DNA from: Talpa occidentalis
Lineage: Eukaryota > Chordata > Mammalia > Eulipotyphla > Talpidae
Length of the DNA stretch: 64,000 bases
Assembly (NCBI RefSeq): GCF_014898055.3
Contig: NW_023601104.1
Span: 83,869,106 to 83,933,105 of the forward strand
Reading direction: 5' to 3'
Below, piece by piece: positions 46,191 to 57,020 of the stretch (its first letter is position 1; every line of letters begins with the position of its first letter). The notes beneath the pieces are model-generated. The model was not told the origin of the DNA and ran no database searches. It saw only the letters and a list, made by a program, of their open reading frames with translations. The translations under genes and the position numbers were made by a program.

Positions 46191-46552
46191 GGGCCTTTAA
46201 ATTCAAGGGAAATGAAATGCATGCCTTCTGAACATCATAAAAGCATCATGTGTTCCCAAGTTCATACAGAGAAGCCTTAGCTCCTATTAAGGTGCAACAA
46301 ACAAGCCCAAAATGGAGTCTCTCTTGCCAAAACCCTCCATAACTTAATACCTGACCTGAATGTAGCCTCAGCCTCTCCCTAACACAGAATTCTTAACCAA
46401 TCAATTTGGGGTTTCCTGGTGTCCATTATTAATCAGCATGATAAGACCCCCTGGCCTTCTCCAGGAAAGGTGACTTTGCCTTAAACAATCTTTCTTTCCT
46501 TTTGCTAGTAACTTTGTCCCATCCTCTTTCTGACTTTAAAAACTTCTGCTCT
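46191..46552. other. Unassigned stretch
   Basis: No gene. Balanced composition with CACAGAATTCTTAACCAATCA and CAGGAAAGGTGACTTTGCC. It may be part of an LTR-type repeat that I cannot name. Confidence 0.35.
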
Positions 46553-46815
46553 GGGCTTCCCCAGTGGCACAGTGGGTTGAGCGCAGTGTTGTGAAGCCAT
46601 CTGCAGCCTCTGCAGCACCAGTTGATTCCTGGCTGGTCAAGAAGATTCCCACATGGCGAAACAGACCTCTCCTGTCTCGTCCACTGCTCCCCTCACCAGT
46701 GTACTTCGGTCCTTCTACCTATTCTGCTCCCTGCTCTGTCTCTGGTGAATTCTCTCACCCCCCCACCCCGTGCCTCTGGCCTGTACCCCATTTCTTGTAT
46801 AAATAAATAAAATCT
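46553..46815 (+). repeat. tRNA-derived SINE copy, GGGTTGAGCG type
   Basis: GGGCTTCCCCAGTGGCACAGTGGGTTGAGCG head, tail GTATAAATAAATAAAATC, followed by A-rich sequence to about 46855. The body reads CCCCTCACCAGTGTACTTCGG, linking it to the GC-rich type. A TSD ACTTCTGCTCT / ACTTCCTCTCT is possible. Confidence 0.92.
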
Positions 46816-47014
46816 TAAAAAATAATCACATTTAAAAAAACAAAACAAAAAAAAAACCCACTTCCTCTCTGTGTGACTCTTATAGAGCCTTTCGATTAGC
46901 TAGAGGGGAGGCTGCCTGGTTCATGAATCACTTGATAAAATCAACTAGATTCTATTTATTTGATGAATTTAGTTTTGTTTGTTTTTTTAACACTTCCAAA
47001 TGCTAGTATATTGG

Positions 47015-47433
47015 AACAAGGTCCTTTAAAGGGGCATTATAGGTTAAATGAGGTCATAAGGTTGTGGCCAAAATCACACCACATTGGTGTCCTTTGAAGA
47101 AGGGGAAGAATATGATGAGATACCCATAAAAGTATGTACCTTCTCTCTCGCTCTCACTTCTGCCCTCTCCCCTCCCACCCCTTTCCCTTCCTCTCCCCTC
47201 CTGTCCTCGTCTCTCCTCTCCTCTCCACAGGTGCACAGATAATAAGCCGTGTGAGAGATAAGGGAGAAGTTACCACTTGCAAGTTCAGGCAGAAAGGCCC
47301 CACCAGAAACCAACCCTGTTGGTACCTTAACCTGGGCGTTCCAGTCTCTGAACTGTGAGAAAATAATCTCTGTTGTTTAAGCTCCAGTCTCTGTTATTTG
47401 GTTGTGGCAGACAGAGCTGACTAATAGACGGCT
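47015..47433 (+). mobile_element. MST/MLT-type MaLR LTR with polypyrimidine expansion
   Basis: Plus order: TTAAATGAGGTCATAAGG, TTGGTGTCCTTTGAAGAAG, then a C/T-only tract at 47148-47228, then GTGTGAGAGATAAGGGAGAAG, CCCCACCAGAAACCAACCC, GTTGGTACCTTAACC, CTGAACTGTGAGAAAATAATC, TTGTGGCAGACAGAGCTGACTAATAG. The C/T tract of about 80 bp is unusual for these LTRs and has probably grown by slippage. Confidence 0.8.
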
Positions 47434-47451
47434 TCAACTTCTTTATTCTTT

Positions 47452-47718
47452 TTTTTTTAAAGGTGTATTTATTTATTCATACAAGAACTGGGGTACAGAC
47501 CAGAGGTGTGGGGGGTGAGAGGATTCACCACAGACTGAGTGGGGAACAGAACAGGTGGATTGACTGAAATACACTGCTGAGGGGAGCAGCGGGAGAGTCG
47601 GGAGAGGTCTGCTGCACCATGTGGGTCACCTTCCTGGCCAGGGATCGAACTCATGCTGCAGTGGCTGTGGATAGCTTCATAATGCTGTGCTTTACACCTT
47701 GCGCCACCACGGAGGCCC
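47452..47718 (-). repeat. tRNA-derived SINE copy next to a MaLR LTR
   Basis: Minus copy with TSD CAACTTCTTTATTCTTT, 17 bp and perfect, at 47435-47451 and 47719-47735. It inserted only a few bases beyond the end of the LTR at 47433. B box complement GGGATCGAACTC is well kept. Confidence 0.96.
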
Positions 47719-47735
47719 CAACTTCTTTATTCTTT

Positions 47736-48277
47736 CAATCATTGTTAGACCATTGTTACAGCACCCATAGCTCTACTCAAGTTGACATGTGTTAGGTGCC
47801 CAATGTATTATTGTCCTTTGAGCTTTTGACACTTGCTGCATCTTCCGCAGAGCTCCTGGAAGAGTCTCTTGGATAGGCAGGGGAAGGCAAGAGATTCTAA
47901 CTTTGGAAAACTTACTCAAAAATGAGGTAAAGTCACATTTGCAGAGCTGTTACCCTGTGATTAGAAAACCAACAAATTCCTTAATAAGCCTTCAAACTCT
48001 GAAGAGATAAAGAAATGTCATCCTAACGATGGATGAGGAGTTTAAGGATATTAAAAATGCCCCCTGTTCTGCCTGCAAGATAAAAGCAGCTGTTCAAGTG
48101 GCCTCAGATAACTTCTCTGGGTGTCGTAAGAGTTTCATGCTTCTCTTGTCTCAGTGGAGAGCAGAGGTGGAGTAATGAGGTCCCTTGTTGGTGAGATCCA
48201 GATTTAGGGTTCTGCCCTGCAGCAGACACTATGTACACACTTGACAGGGTCTAACCATTGACTGATGGCTCTGATAT
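47736..48277. other. Unassigned stretch
   Basis: No gene or named repeat recognised. Confidence 0.4.
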
Positions 48278-48733
48278 TTGCATGCATCTAGGGGCCTCCC
48301 TGGTGGTGCAAGGGGTTAAGATGCAGCACTATGAAACTATCCACAGCCACTGCAGCACAAGTTTGATCCCCAGCCAGGGAGGTGACCCACATGGCACAGC
48401 AGACCTTTCCTGTCTTACCCTCTGCCCCCTCAGCAGTGTATTTCAGTAAATCCACCTGCTCTGTTCCCTACTCTGTCTCTGGTGAGTCCTCTCACTCTCT
48501 GCACCTCTGGCCTATACCCTAGTTTTTGTATGCATAAATAAATACATCTTTTAAGAAAAATATGGAGCACAGGGGTCTGTGGTGATGGTGCACGGGTGCC
48601 TTGGGGAAGGAAATTCCATAGGGACTGCACCTGGGGGGGGGTGGGAAGCAAATATTTTTTAAAAATGAACAATGATATAAAAAATAAATGATTAAAAAAA
48701 TTAGTTGGAAAAAAAATACTTGCATGCATCTAG
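48278..48733 (+). mobile_element. SINE-LINE-1 chimeric insertion within one TSD
   Basis: A SINE (48292 to about 48555) is followed without unique DNA by a LINE-1 3'UTR end (about 48560-48719). The whole unit lies between identical 14-bp copies of TTGCATGCATCTAG at 48278-48291 and 48720-48733. The LINE-1 part matches the end of the element at 23290-23691: GGTGATGGTGCACGGGTG against GGTGATGGTTCACAGGTG, and GAACAATGATATAAAAAATAAATG against GAACAATGTAAGAAAATAAATG. The single TSD around both parts implies one insertion event, as in template switching by LINE-1 reverse transcriptase. Confidence 0.8.
48292..48555 (+). repeat. tRNA-derived SINE part of the chimera
   Basis: Full-length common-type copy, GGGCCTCCCTGGTGGTGCAAG with GGGGTTAAG, AAGTTTGATCCCC, and tail GCATAAATAAATACATC. 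There is no TSD at its own 3' end. Confidence 0.95.
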
Positions 48734-48764
48734 TTCCTGCTGGGAAAAAGGTAAATAACAGGGT

Positions 48765-48792
48765 GTCATTATTATTATTATTATTACTATTG
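48765..48792 (+). repeat. (ATT)n microsatellite
   Basis: About eight ATT units with one ACT interruption. Confidence 0.85.
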
Positions 48793-50109
48793 AAAAGGGA
48801 AATTCTTACACTGTGGCATTTCTAGCTAAGGTCAATTTTAGCAGACTATATCAGTGATCACTGTCTTTTTTCTCTTCATTTCTACCTGATTGGCCAGACC
48901 TCTCTTGGTAAAAGGAGGGAATAATCATGGTTTGAACTGTGGTGTTTGGATACTGTTCTAGCCATGCAGTAGTGTAGACATGAACTGGCTCCTTCCTTTC
49001 TAGATTGGGGTTTGTTACTGTCCTACTTTTATTCCTCCCCGTGTGTGTGTGTTCACAGTTTAATGAAGTTATATCACCAAGGGAGGCGTGTGATGTTTCT
49101 GTTCTGCAATTCTGCCAACGCTTATATCTGGAGCCTCTCATTTAGAAGACTTAATAAGTTATTTCAATTACCTTGTCAGACTTAAGTCAGCAGCAAATAG
49201 GGGGAATTTTTTCCCCCTTCCTTCTAAGGTGAGATTACATTGAAATGATAATAATAAGTGTCAAGGTAATGTGAATGCTTGCTTCAAAAGGGGTGATGCC
49301 CTTCCTGGTTGAATGGGTTCTCACTCAGTGCTTGTCATAACTTATTAGCTGTGATTCTGGTGTGGGGCAGAGCAAAGGGACTCCCTGGTTGGTGAGACAA
49401 CTCCCTTAAGCAGGTCCCGGGTCCTGGGCCTTCCCTACAAGTGCAGTTTGGAGTTTCTTTCTCTTTGTTATTGCTGTGATCCAGTTTAGACTCATCATGA
49501 CTTGGCAAGTGGCACTGACTCTTGTTTATTCTCCAGCCCCATTATTCGCCCTATAAATTCCCTTGTTTTCATTGTTTAAATAATATTACCTTTAAGGCCA
49601 CTCCAAAGATGCCACGATTCCTTTCCTTAAAAATAGGATGTCTGTTTTATATAAATCCCTTTCCACATAGCCTCACCCACGTTTTCTTGTTTTCTTAAGC
49701 AAAGGCCAGATCTTAAAATAATTAGTCTAGAAGGAGGGGAAGGGAGAGGCAGGAATGTCAGGGATACTTTGTTGGGAAAAAAAAAAACAAAGAAAAACAC
49801 ACACAAATAACCTTGATGTTACTATTTCATACGTTTTAAAAGCACAAAATGAAGGAGGAGATGATAACTCTAGACACATGATTCAACTAATCCTTTCTGC
49901 TTGCTATCTCTGTTATCTGTGAAGATGCATTTTTGAAATTCTTCAGTTATTTCATGTGTGTACATATGCAGAGATCTATATCTGGATGTTTAGAATGATT
50001 GAGGTGGAACACAGTTGTGAATACATTTACTCCATTCCTAAGTGTTATAAAGAAACAGTTTTGAAGTGTCTGGAACCTCTGTCTTTTAAAGACTGCCTAG
50101 GTATACTTA
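48793..50109. other. Unassigned stretch
   Basis: No gene. A 96-aa minus frame (48851-49141) and the start of a 166-aa plus frame (49956-50456) have no recognisable domain; the latter runs through a SINE. No named repeats recognised. Confidence 0.4.
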
Positions 50110-50111
50110 CT

Positions 50112-50372
50112 ATTTTTAATTTATTTTATTTATGGATACAGGAACTGGGGGACAAGCCAGAGGTGTGGGGGGTGAGAGGATTCACTAGAGACAGTGGGGA
50201 GCAGAACAAGCAGATCCACTATAATATACTGCTGAGGGGAGCAGAGGGCAAGCCAGGAGAGGTCTGCTGTGTCATGAGGGTAGCTCCCTGGCCAGGGATC
50301 AAACTCGAGCTGCAGTGGCTGCGGATAGCTTCACAGTCTGAGACTTATCCCCTTGTGCCACCAGGGAGGCCC
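50112..50372 (-). repeat. tRNA-derived SINE copy
   Basis: Minus copy from TTTAATTTATTTTATTTATGG to TTGTGCCACCAGGGAGGCCCC. It has small deletions (AGAGACAGTGGGG lacks GAG). Flanks are AT-rich and no clear TSD is visible. Confidence 0.92.
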
Positions 50373-52404
50373 CTATATTTATTATTTTATATGGTAAATA
50401 TATTTGCATTTTATTTTCAAATAAACTTTATTTATATCTTTGTGAACTTTGAATGATAACTACTCAATTCATTTCCCATCTGAGTTCTGAGTGTTCTATT
50501 ATGAAGTTTTACCTTGGGGGAAGAATTTCAACATCAAGAAATCCCAGAGACAGCAAGATGGGACTCCCCAAAACAGGAAGGCACAGGGCAGTGGTTAAGG
50601 TGATGAAAGATAAATACTCCATTGTTGCTTTTGAATACAAAAGTCTTTTACTTTTACAAAGGTCATATGTCTATGTAATTCCACCAAAGTCAAAGGAACC
50701 AAATTTCTATTGGTCTAATTTGCAGGAGAAAATGCCAGGATTACTTTGAAGTCATCTTTAAAATCCAACTTGAAACAGACTGACTGTGTCTGTCATTCAG
50801 GGGCATTCAATGGTTTCAAACATCTTTGTAGTGGATGCATTTACATTTTGTACCTTAAAGGAAATGATCCTTTGCAAAATTAATTGAAACCTCATGGTGA
50901 AAATCATCAAAGTCCAAAGTATCTTTGGGTGGAATTTGAGCCTGTGCTATTTAAGTTGAGCAAACCAGATCAATCAGTCCAGTCTGGGAGTGTTTGCTAC
51001 CACCTTACTCACTCATAAACAAACTCTACTCTTATAGCTAATATATTCAATACTGGCTTGATGGAATATTGGATTAATGATGAGCAGGCATTAAACTTGT
51101 TTGTATTTCAAACTGGCTTCAGATGATCTGGCAAGTTTCAAGACCTCATTTGGAACAAGCAAGCAAACTTATCCTCGAAAATCATAGAACCTCAGGAGGC
51201 ATTTCGTTTCAAAGGTTAGTGGTGCGTCTCAGCCTGACCACCATTTTTTTTTCTCTGTGGTATTCGAATCTGTGGTTTCACTCTCAGTACCAAATGAAAA
51301 CCAGAAACTTTAGAGGTTGTTCCAAATCCTTGTAGTTTGCTGGTCAGATTGGCCAGGAAGTAGACTCAGTGCCAGGCATTCGTGTGCAGGAGGCTTATTA
51401 GGCTTTCTTGGGAACAGCACCTGTGAAGGAAAAGGGGAGCAGGATTGGACAGAAGGAACACTGTGGTGACCCATTCAGGTTGTCTGGAATTGAGAGAAGG
51501 GGTGTGGGTGTTACTATTCCTCCAAAGAAGATTCCATGTCGTTGGAAGCAGTATACCTTAGTGAGGAGCTTCCCTGGGTTGAGAAAGTTCACAGAGAATG
51601 TGGAAAGATGCATTGGTGTGTTCTTAGCATTTGGGGAATAAATAACTCAGTCCAAAAGAGTGATCTAAAAAGTACATTCCATCATCTGCTTCAGTTCTCT
51701 TTTCCAAAAAGAATAAAGTATTCAACCTGCCACATATTTAATTTAGAAATATCTAACATTAGAAATTGAGGTGAGGGGACTATCAGGAAAAAGGAAATCT
51801 TCAAGAGAGATTCAATTCTATTTTTACATTTTAGAAATAACCTCTTCTTGCAAAAGCAGCAATCTTTGCTAGATTAGGAGTCAGGGGTAAGATAAGGCCT
51901 CGCCTAAAGATTATAGAGCAAGGAATCCTTAAGATGAGGCAAACTTGATTTAAATCTGCATAACTGTCCCCAAAATCATCCATTCAATCATCAGGAATAC
52001 AGGAAAACTACATTAAGTTTAAGGAAAATGAGAGAAATAGAGGATGCCAAGATAGAACAAGAAAGGAATAAATGGAAATTTTTCTCTGGAGAGAGCTCAA
52101 AAGGCAAAAATGATAAGATAGTTGCAATAATAATATCATTGGGGAAGGCACAAAGAAAATCATTCTGTATCTTTCTGAGTTGTTTTTGGCTGAACTAGTG
52201 ACCAGAACAGCATCAGATGTTTAGAAAACAAAAAATCAATCCAATAACACACATGTGGAGAATTTACATGCTTTTAAATTCTAATGAGTAATGGGGTAGA
52301 CAGGGATAATTATTCTACACCCAGAGACCTGGGGCATTGTGATGAGAGAGGGGCAAATTCCACAAGACAGACAAGAAGGTTACCTCATTCTTATGTGGGA
52401 GGAA
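50373..52404. other. Unassigned stretch
   Basis: No gene recognised. Frames of 70-98 aa at 50453, 51123, 51408 and 51536 have no domain that I know. 51340-51480 (GGCCAGGAAGTAGACTCAGTGCC, GGAGGCTTATTAGGC) is suggestive of an LTR remnant. Confidence 0.4.
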
Positions 52405-52672
52405 CATGATGTACTGAATGAACTCCACCCAGGAGAAGAATCACTGTACCACATGGTAGCTCTATTTTTAATATTTTTGAGAAACCCCCATAATGGTCTC
52501 CAATAATTTTTTTTTTGAAGGTGAGCTTTTCTCAAGGGTGTGAGATGGTAGCTCCTTGTGGCTCTGATGTGAACTTTCCTGATGAGTGATGGTGAACATT
52601 TTCTTTATGTGCCTGTTGGTCATCTGCATAACTTCCCTGGAGAAGTACAGTTAATTTATGACAAAGGAGTTA
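52405..52672 (-). mobile_element. LINE-1 ORF2 fragment, 3' arm of an inverted element
   Basis: Antisense of the ORF2 C-terminal region: GGTAGCTCTATTTTTAATATTTTTGAG, CCATAATGGTCTCC, GTGTGAGATGGTAGCTCCTTGTGG, GTGCCTGTTGGTCATCTGC and CTTCCCTGGAGAAG. An internal stretch of about 100 bp that would encode the zinc knuckle is missing near 52505-52535. Confidence 0.82.
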
Positions 52673-53100
52673 TGCGTCTATCATGAGGAAAGGAACATCT
52701 TTTCAACATGTGGTGTCCAAAAAACTTATATGCCAAAGAATGAAACTATACCACCTACAAAAATTAACTCAAAATGGATTGAAGACTACTGTGTATGATC
52801 TGAAGCCACACAATACATAGAGAGAAATATAAGCAAGATGCTCTGGGACATTGACTTCCAGAATATCCCTGGGGAGCTGACTGCACCAGAAAGGGAGACA
52901 AATGCAAAATAAACCAATGGGACTACCTCACACTAAATAGTTTCTGCACAATGAAAGAAACGATCATTGCAATGAAAAGACACCCTACTGAATGGGAGAA
53001 AATATTTGCATATCACATATCCAACAAGAGGTTAATACCAAAGATGTACAAAGAACTCATGCAACTCAACAACAACAACAAAACAAATAACCTAAATAAT
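52673..53100 (+). mobile_element. LINE-1 ORF2 fragment, 5' arm of an inverted element
   Basis: Sense ORF2: GACAAAGGAGTTATGCG, AAAATTAACTCAAAATGGATTGAAGAC, GGGACTACCTCACACTAAATAG, TTCTGCACAATGAAAGAAACG, CCTACTGAATGGGAGAAAATATTTGC, GAACTCATGCAACTCAACAAC. In LINE-1 order it ends just before the point where the minus arm starts. Frameshifted and dead. Confidence 0.88.
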
Positions 53101-54339
53101 CAGCTTTCTTTTGGTAATTGAAATTGACTTGAGCCTCAAAGGACTATAAATGACCTCTACATCCCATACCAACTTGACAAGAGACCTACCTTGGGTATCT
53201 TGAGAAATGTCTGCCTGACCCTTTAGCCCTAAAATATTAAGGAAAAATAATAACAAAAGAGAAAATAATAGAAAGGAAAAATTAGTAATACAAAGGAAAA
53301 TAACAATACTGTGGTGAGAATTGCTTAACATGTGGCAAACACTGTGAGCTAATCACACTATATTATGTGAACTGTGCAAATTTGTCTAATCTCTGAAGTG
53401 CTTCACCTGTCATAGAGCAGGACTATGCTGAAGACACTGAGTTGTTTTGATACTGGATTTCTCTACCACATCTTCTCCATCATTACATCCTTTCCCCTTC
53501 TCTTAGCTTTCACTTTTCTTCTTTTGGTCTTCTCTCCTTTCCTGCCCATTTTATAAGGTTGTATTGCTGTTTGCTTGTTTTTCAAAGTTGTTCCCCCTCT
53601 ATACTATTCCAGAAATTAGGGAATCTGGAGAGTTTTGGGTGATTAATGGGATAAAGGGATCTCTGAGTCTGTATAAACTGGGATTGCATGAAAAATCACA
53701 GGGAAATATTAACAATCATAATTTATCACCTGTGTCACAGAAACAATTAATGGATGCTATAATATTGAGCTGAATAAGACAAAACAGGTGATCAAATTTA
53801 GCTATGTGATTTCTGATGAAAAAACTAAAACCTTGGGGGTTAATGCAAATCAACCAAGTTTGAGGAGATGAATAAGGATGGGTAAATCTGATAGGCAACA
53901 AGATTAAGCACCACAGAAGTTCAAACTGGAGGGCTTCCACCAGCTACATGTTATGTGGACTTTCAGAATATTTGTACTCCTCCCACAGAAATGAAGACTA
54001 TAATAGTATTTAACCCATACAGGGATGGTGTGAAGATTAGCTCAGTTAATATAACTAAAATGCAGTGGGGTGCATGGCGAGCACACCATAAATCTCTTTT
54101 ACCTGCACTTTACCCAGTTTGCATCTTTCAATTCTGGTATCAGGACTCATCTACCCCCTACCCCCAAAGTACAGCAAAGCATGTTACAACATTTCTCTGA
54201 TGAATTTGATACGTTAAAACAACCTCTCTTATTCTTTTAGAGTTTTTAGAGTAAATTTCTCCTCCATCAATAATTTGTATGTTGGTGGCTATTATCTTTC
54301 CCTTCTCAAGTTTTCATCATTTACACCTTGTTCTCAAGT
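53101..54339. other. Unassigned stretch
   Basis: No gene recognised; frames of 69-81 aa only. 53990-54060 (TATAATAGTATTTAACCC, GGTGTGAAGATTAGCTCAGTTAATAT) may be a small MIR piece. Confidence 0.4.
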
Positions 54340-54960
54340 GAATCTTCCTAAATTAAAGAGCTTGTTGTGACATTTCCCTGCTAATAAAAGTTTCAGCAAC
54401 ACCTCTACTGTCTATACATAAAATTCATACTCTAGAAGTTAGCATTCATGGCTTTTTACAATCTGGCCCAATCTGTCTCTCCAATCTTATTACTCACCTA
54501 CCCTACCTTCTTTCATTAAATAAGCACTTGAGAGCATAGCACATGGCAAGGTACCAAAGATGCACAGATAAGCAGTCTGCTCTCCTAGAACTCACAAACT
54601 AGTCAGTGATCTAATCTTCTCCAGAAGCATCTGACCATTGTCTACCTACCTGATTCAAATTTGGTGAGCTCCTCTGCCTGGAATGCCTCATTTTCAAATA
54701 TACACATGGCTAAGTCTTGCTATCTTGTTCACATTACCTCTTTCAATTAGAATTCTATTTATTCTTCTCACCTGCTAAGCTCTCTTTTTATTTTGCATAT
54801 AGCATTTGCATATTAATTTTTTGTACTATAACTTATTATATGCATTTATTAGTCCTTGCTAGACTATAAGGTTCTTGAAGTCAAGATGCATGCTTTACTT
54901 TAGCATCCCACACTGCCTGACATGTTGTATGCAAATAGAAGAGCCCCCCCATTGCTAAAT
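54340..54960 (+). mobile_element. L2 LINE 3'-end fragment
   Basis: Follows the L2 3' end in order: TAAAATTCATACTCTAGAAG, CATGGCTTTTTACAATCTGGCCCAATCTG, CTCTGCCTGGAATGCC, ACACATGGCTAAGTCTTGC, ACTATAAGGTTCTTGAAGTCAAG and CACACTGCCTGACATG. L2 is an ancient family, inactive in placental mammals. Confidence 0.75.
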
Positions 54961-55016
54961 TAATATTTGTATGAATTGCCTCCAGTAGTGGTATTGTCAT
55001 TTAAAAACATCTTACC

Positions 55017-56254
55017 CTCCATGCAAAAGAATGAAGCTTGACTATTACCTAACACCATGCACAAAAAACAATTCAAAATGGATTAAAGAACTAGACATAA
55101 GACCTGAAACCATAAAATACATAGGAGGAAATATAGGCGAAACACCACATGACATGCACATCAAAGACATCTTTACAGACACATCACCCAAAGCAGTGAT
55201 AGTGAAGGCAAAGATAAACAGCTGGGACTACATCAAATTAAAGAGCTTCTGCACAGCAAAAGAGACAATAACAAAAACAAAGAGAAACCCCACCGACTGG
55301 GGGAACATTTTTGCACACAACACTAATGATAAAGGACTGATCACAAAAATCTACAAAGAGCTGATGAGACTCAACAAAAACAAAGAAAATAATCCAGTCA
55401 AAACATGGGCAGAAGAGCTAAAAAGAAACTTCTCTGAAGAGGAAATGCAAATGGCCAACAGGCATATGAAAAAATGTTCAACATCACTTGTAATCAGGGA
55501 AATGCAAATCAAAACTACCATGAGATACCATCTTACACCAGTGAGAATGGCACATATTAAAAAATCTAGCAACAACAAAAGTTGGCGAGGTTGTGGAGAA
55601 AAAGGAACTCTCCTGCACTGTTGGTGGGAGTGCAAACTGGTCCAACCACTATGGAGAGCTGTGTGGAGATTTCTGGACCTTCTAAACATAGAGCTTCCAT
55701 ATGATCCAGCAATTCCACTTCTAGGTATTTACCCAAAGGACACAGAAACCAATTCCAAAGAGCACCTGCACCCCTATGTTTATAGCAGCACTATTTACAA
55801 TAGCTAAGCTTTGGAAACAGCCCAAATGCCCAAAAATAGACGACTGGATCAAGAAGATGTGGTACATATACACCATGGAATATTACTCAGCATTCACAAA
55901 AGATAAACACATGCAATTTGCAGCAACATGGATGGAGCTGGAAGGGATCATGCTCAGCGAAATAAGCCAGAAAGAAAAAGAAAAATACCGGATGATCTCA
56001 CTCATCTCACTCATAGCAGGAATCTAGAAAACTTAAATAAAGGACCAGGAAAAAGAATAACCATAAGAAAGAAAATATCAAAATCAACAAATAACTATGA
56101 ACCAGAGACACTCTATGGGGGGTGGGGGGCGGGGAAAGGAGGGATTTGGGTCAAAATAAGGGGGTTGTAATTGTATGGGGAATATAAAAATAAAATTTAA
56201 ATTAAAAAAAAGATAAAGATTCAGATTAAGTTTACATTAAAAAAATAAATAAAT
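55017..56254 (+). mobile_element. 5'-truncated LINE-1, fairly young, with TSD
   Basis: A 1.24-kb LINE-1 3' end: the last third of ORF2, then a 3'UTR with a G-rich tract (GGGGGGTGGGGGGCGGGG, 56117-56134) and an A-rich end. The perfect 14-bp TSD AAAAACATCTTACC is at 55003-55016 and 56255-56268. ORF2 is broken by one frameshift near 55735-55770, and nothing upstream of this part exists, so the element is immobile. It is the best-preserved LINE-1 in the window. Confidence 0.96.
55031..56027 (+). pseudogene. LINE-1 ORF2p C-terminal region, frameshifted
   Basis: Two overlapping frames (258 aa at 55031-55807; 83 aa at 55776-56027) together cover the C-terminal third of ORF2p, the LINE-1 endonuclease and reverse transcriptase. 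The polymerase core and endonuclease are absent. Recognisable motifs are [84 protein letters not shown] and, in the second frame, [11 protein letters not shown] and YTMEYYSAF. The C-x3-C-x7-H-x4-C knuckle reads S184, C188, H196, C201, so the first cysteine is serine. The frame changes between PKD and MFIAALF. A tandem CTCACTCAT near 55999-56016 adds three residues close to the end. Confidence 0.95.
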
Positions 56255-56268
56255 AAAAACATCTTACC

Positions 56269-56977
56269 AAAGAATTAACTTATTGGTGCAAAGAGAGAAT
56301 GGCCCAAGTGTTATTGCTGAATGGAGAGCAAAAGGGAACTTTGGGGGATTTTTTGCATAAATACTTAGTATCTACAGCTTTGTATTTTGTCACTGATAAA
56401 AATTGTGTTTTAGGAATCTGAGTAAAATTTGCTAAATTATTAATGCATTAAATATACTTTGTATGTTTTTTTAATGTTGATATCAATTTCATCATTGTTT
56501 GAATTTTCAAAACATGACATCTGCTGTTTTTACAGGAAGGGCAATCTAGGAAATGTGATCTGATCACAAGGTCAAAAAAGGAAAGCTTTGGTATGAGTAA
56601 AGTTTAGTGATCACCTCTCAGAAACAAAAATTATTTCAAAACCCAGAAGTGCAAGTGACGAGAGTCTGAACCCTAGCGACTTCTGACTTCCTTATGAAAT
56701 TATAAATGTAATAGGTGATCTTCTTTTTTGGCAAATAGTTAATAAGAAAAACATTGTAGTTCAATAAAAATCATGAGAATCGACTTTAAAAGAACAAATA
56801 GATAAACCATATTTATAAGACTTACTGGTCATGTACTGTAAATGGGAATCAGAAGAAAAATGGATAAACAGAAGTATGATCATAAATTGAGGTGATGCAA
56901 CTAGGTTTATCTTGGTGAGGTTATATTGTTTTTATATAAATCTAAATTATTTTGAGGTTATTCTTTTTATATCATTT

Positions 56978-57020
<43 letters not shown>

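Noticed and set aside
50453..50749. 98-aa plus frame as a possible processed pseudogene
   Set aside because: I do not recognise the sequence as any known protein, and there is no poly(A) tract or TSD around it.
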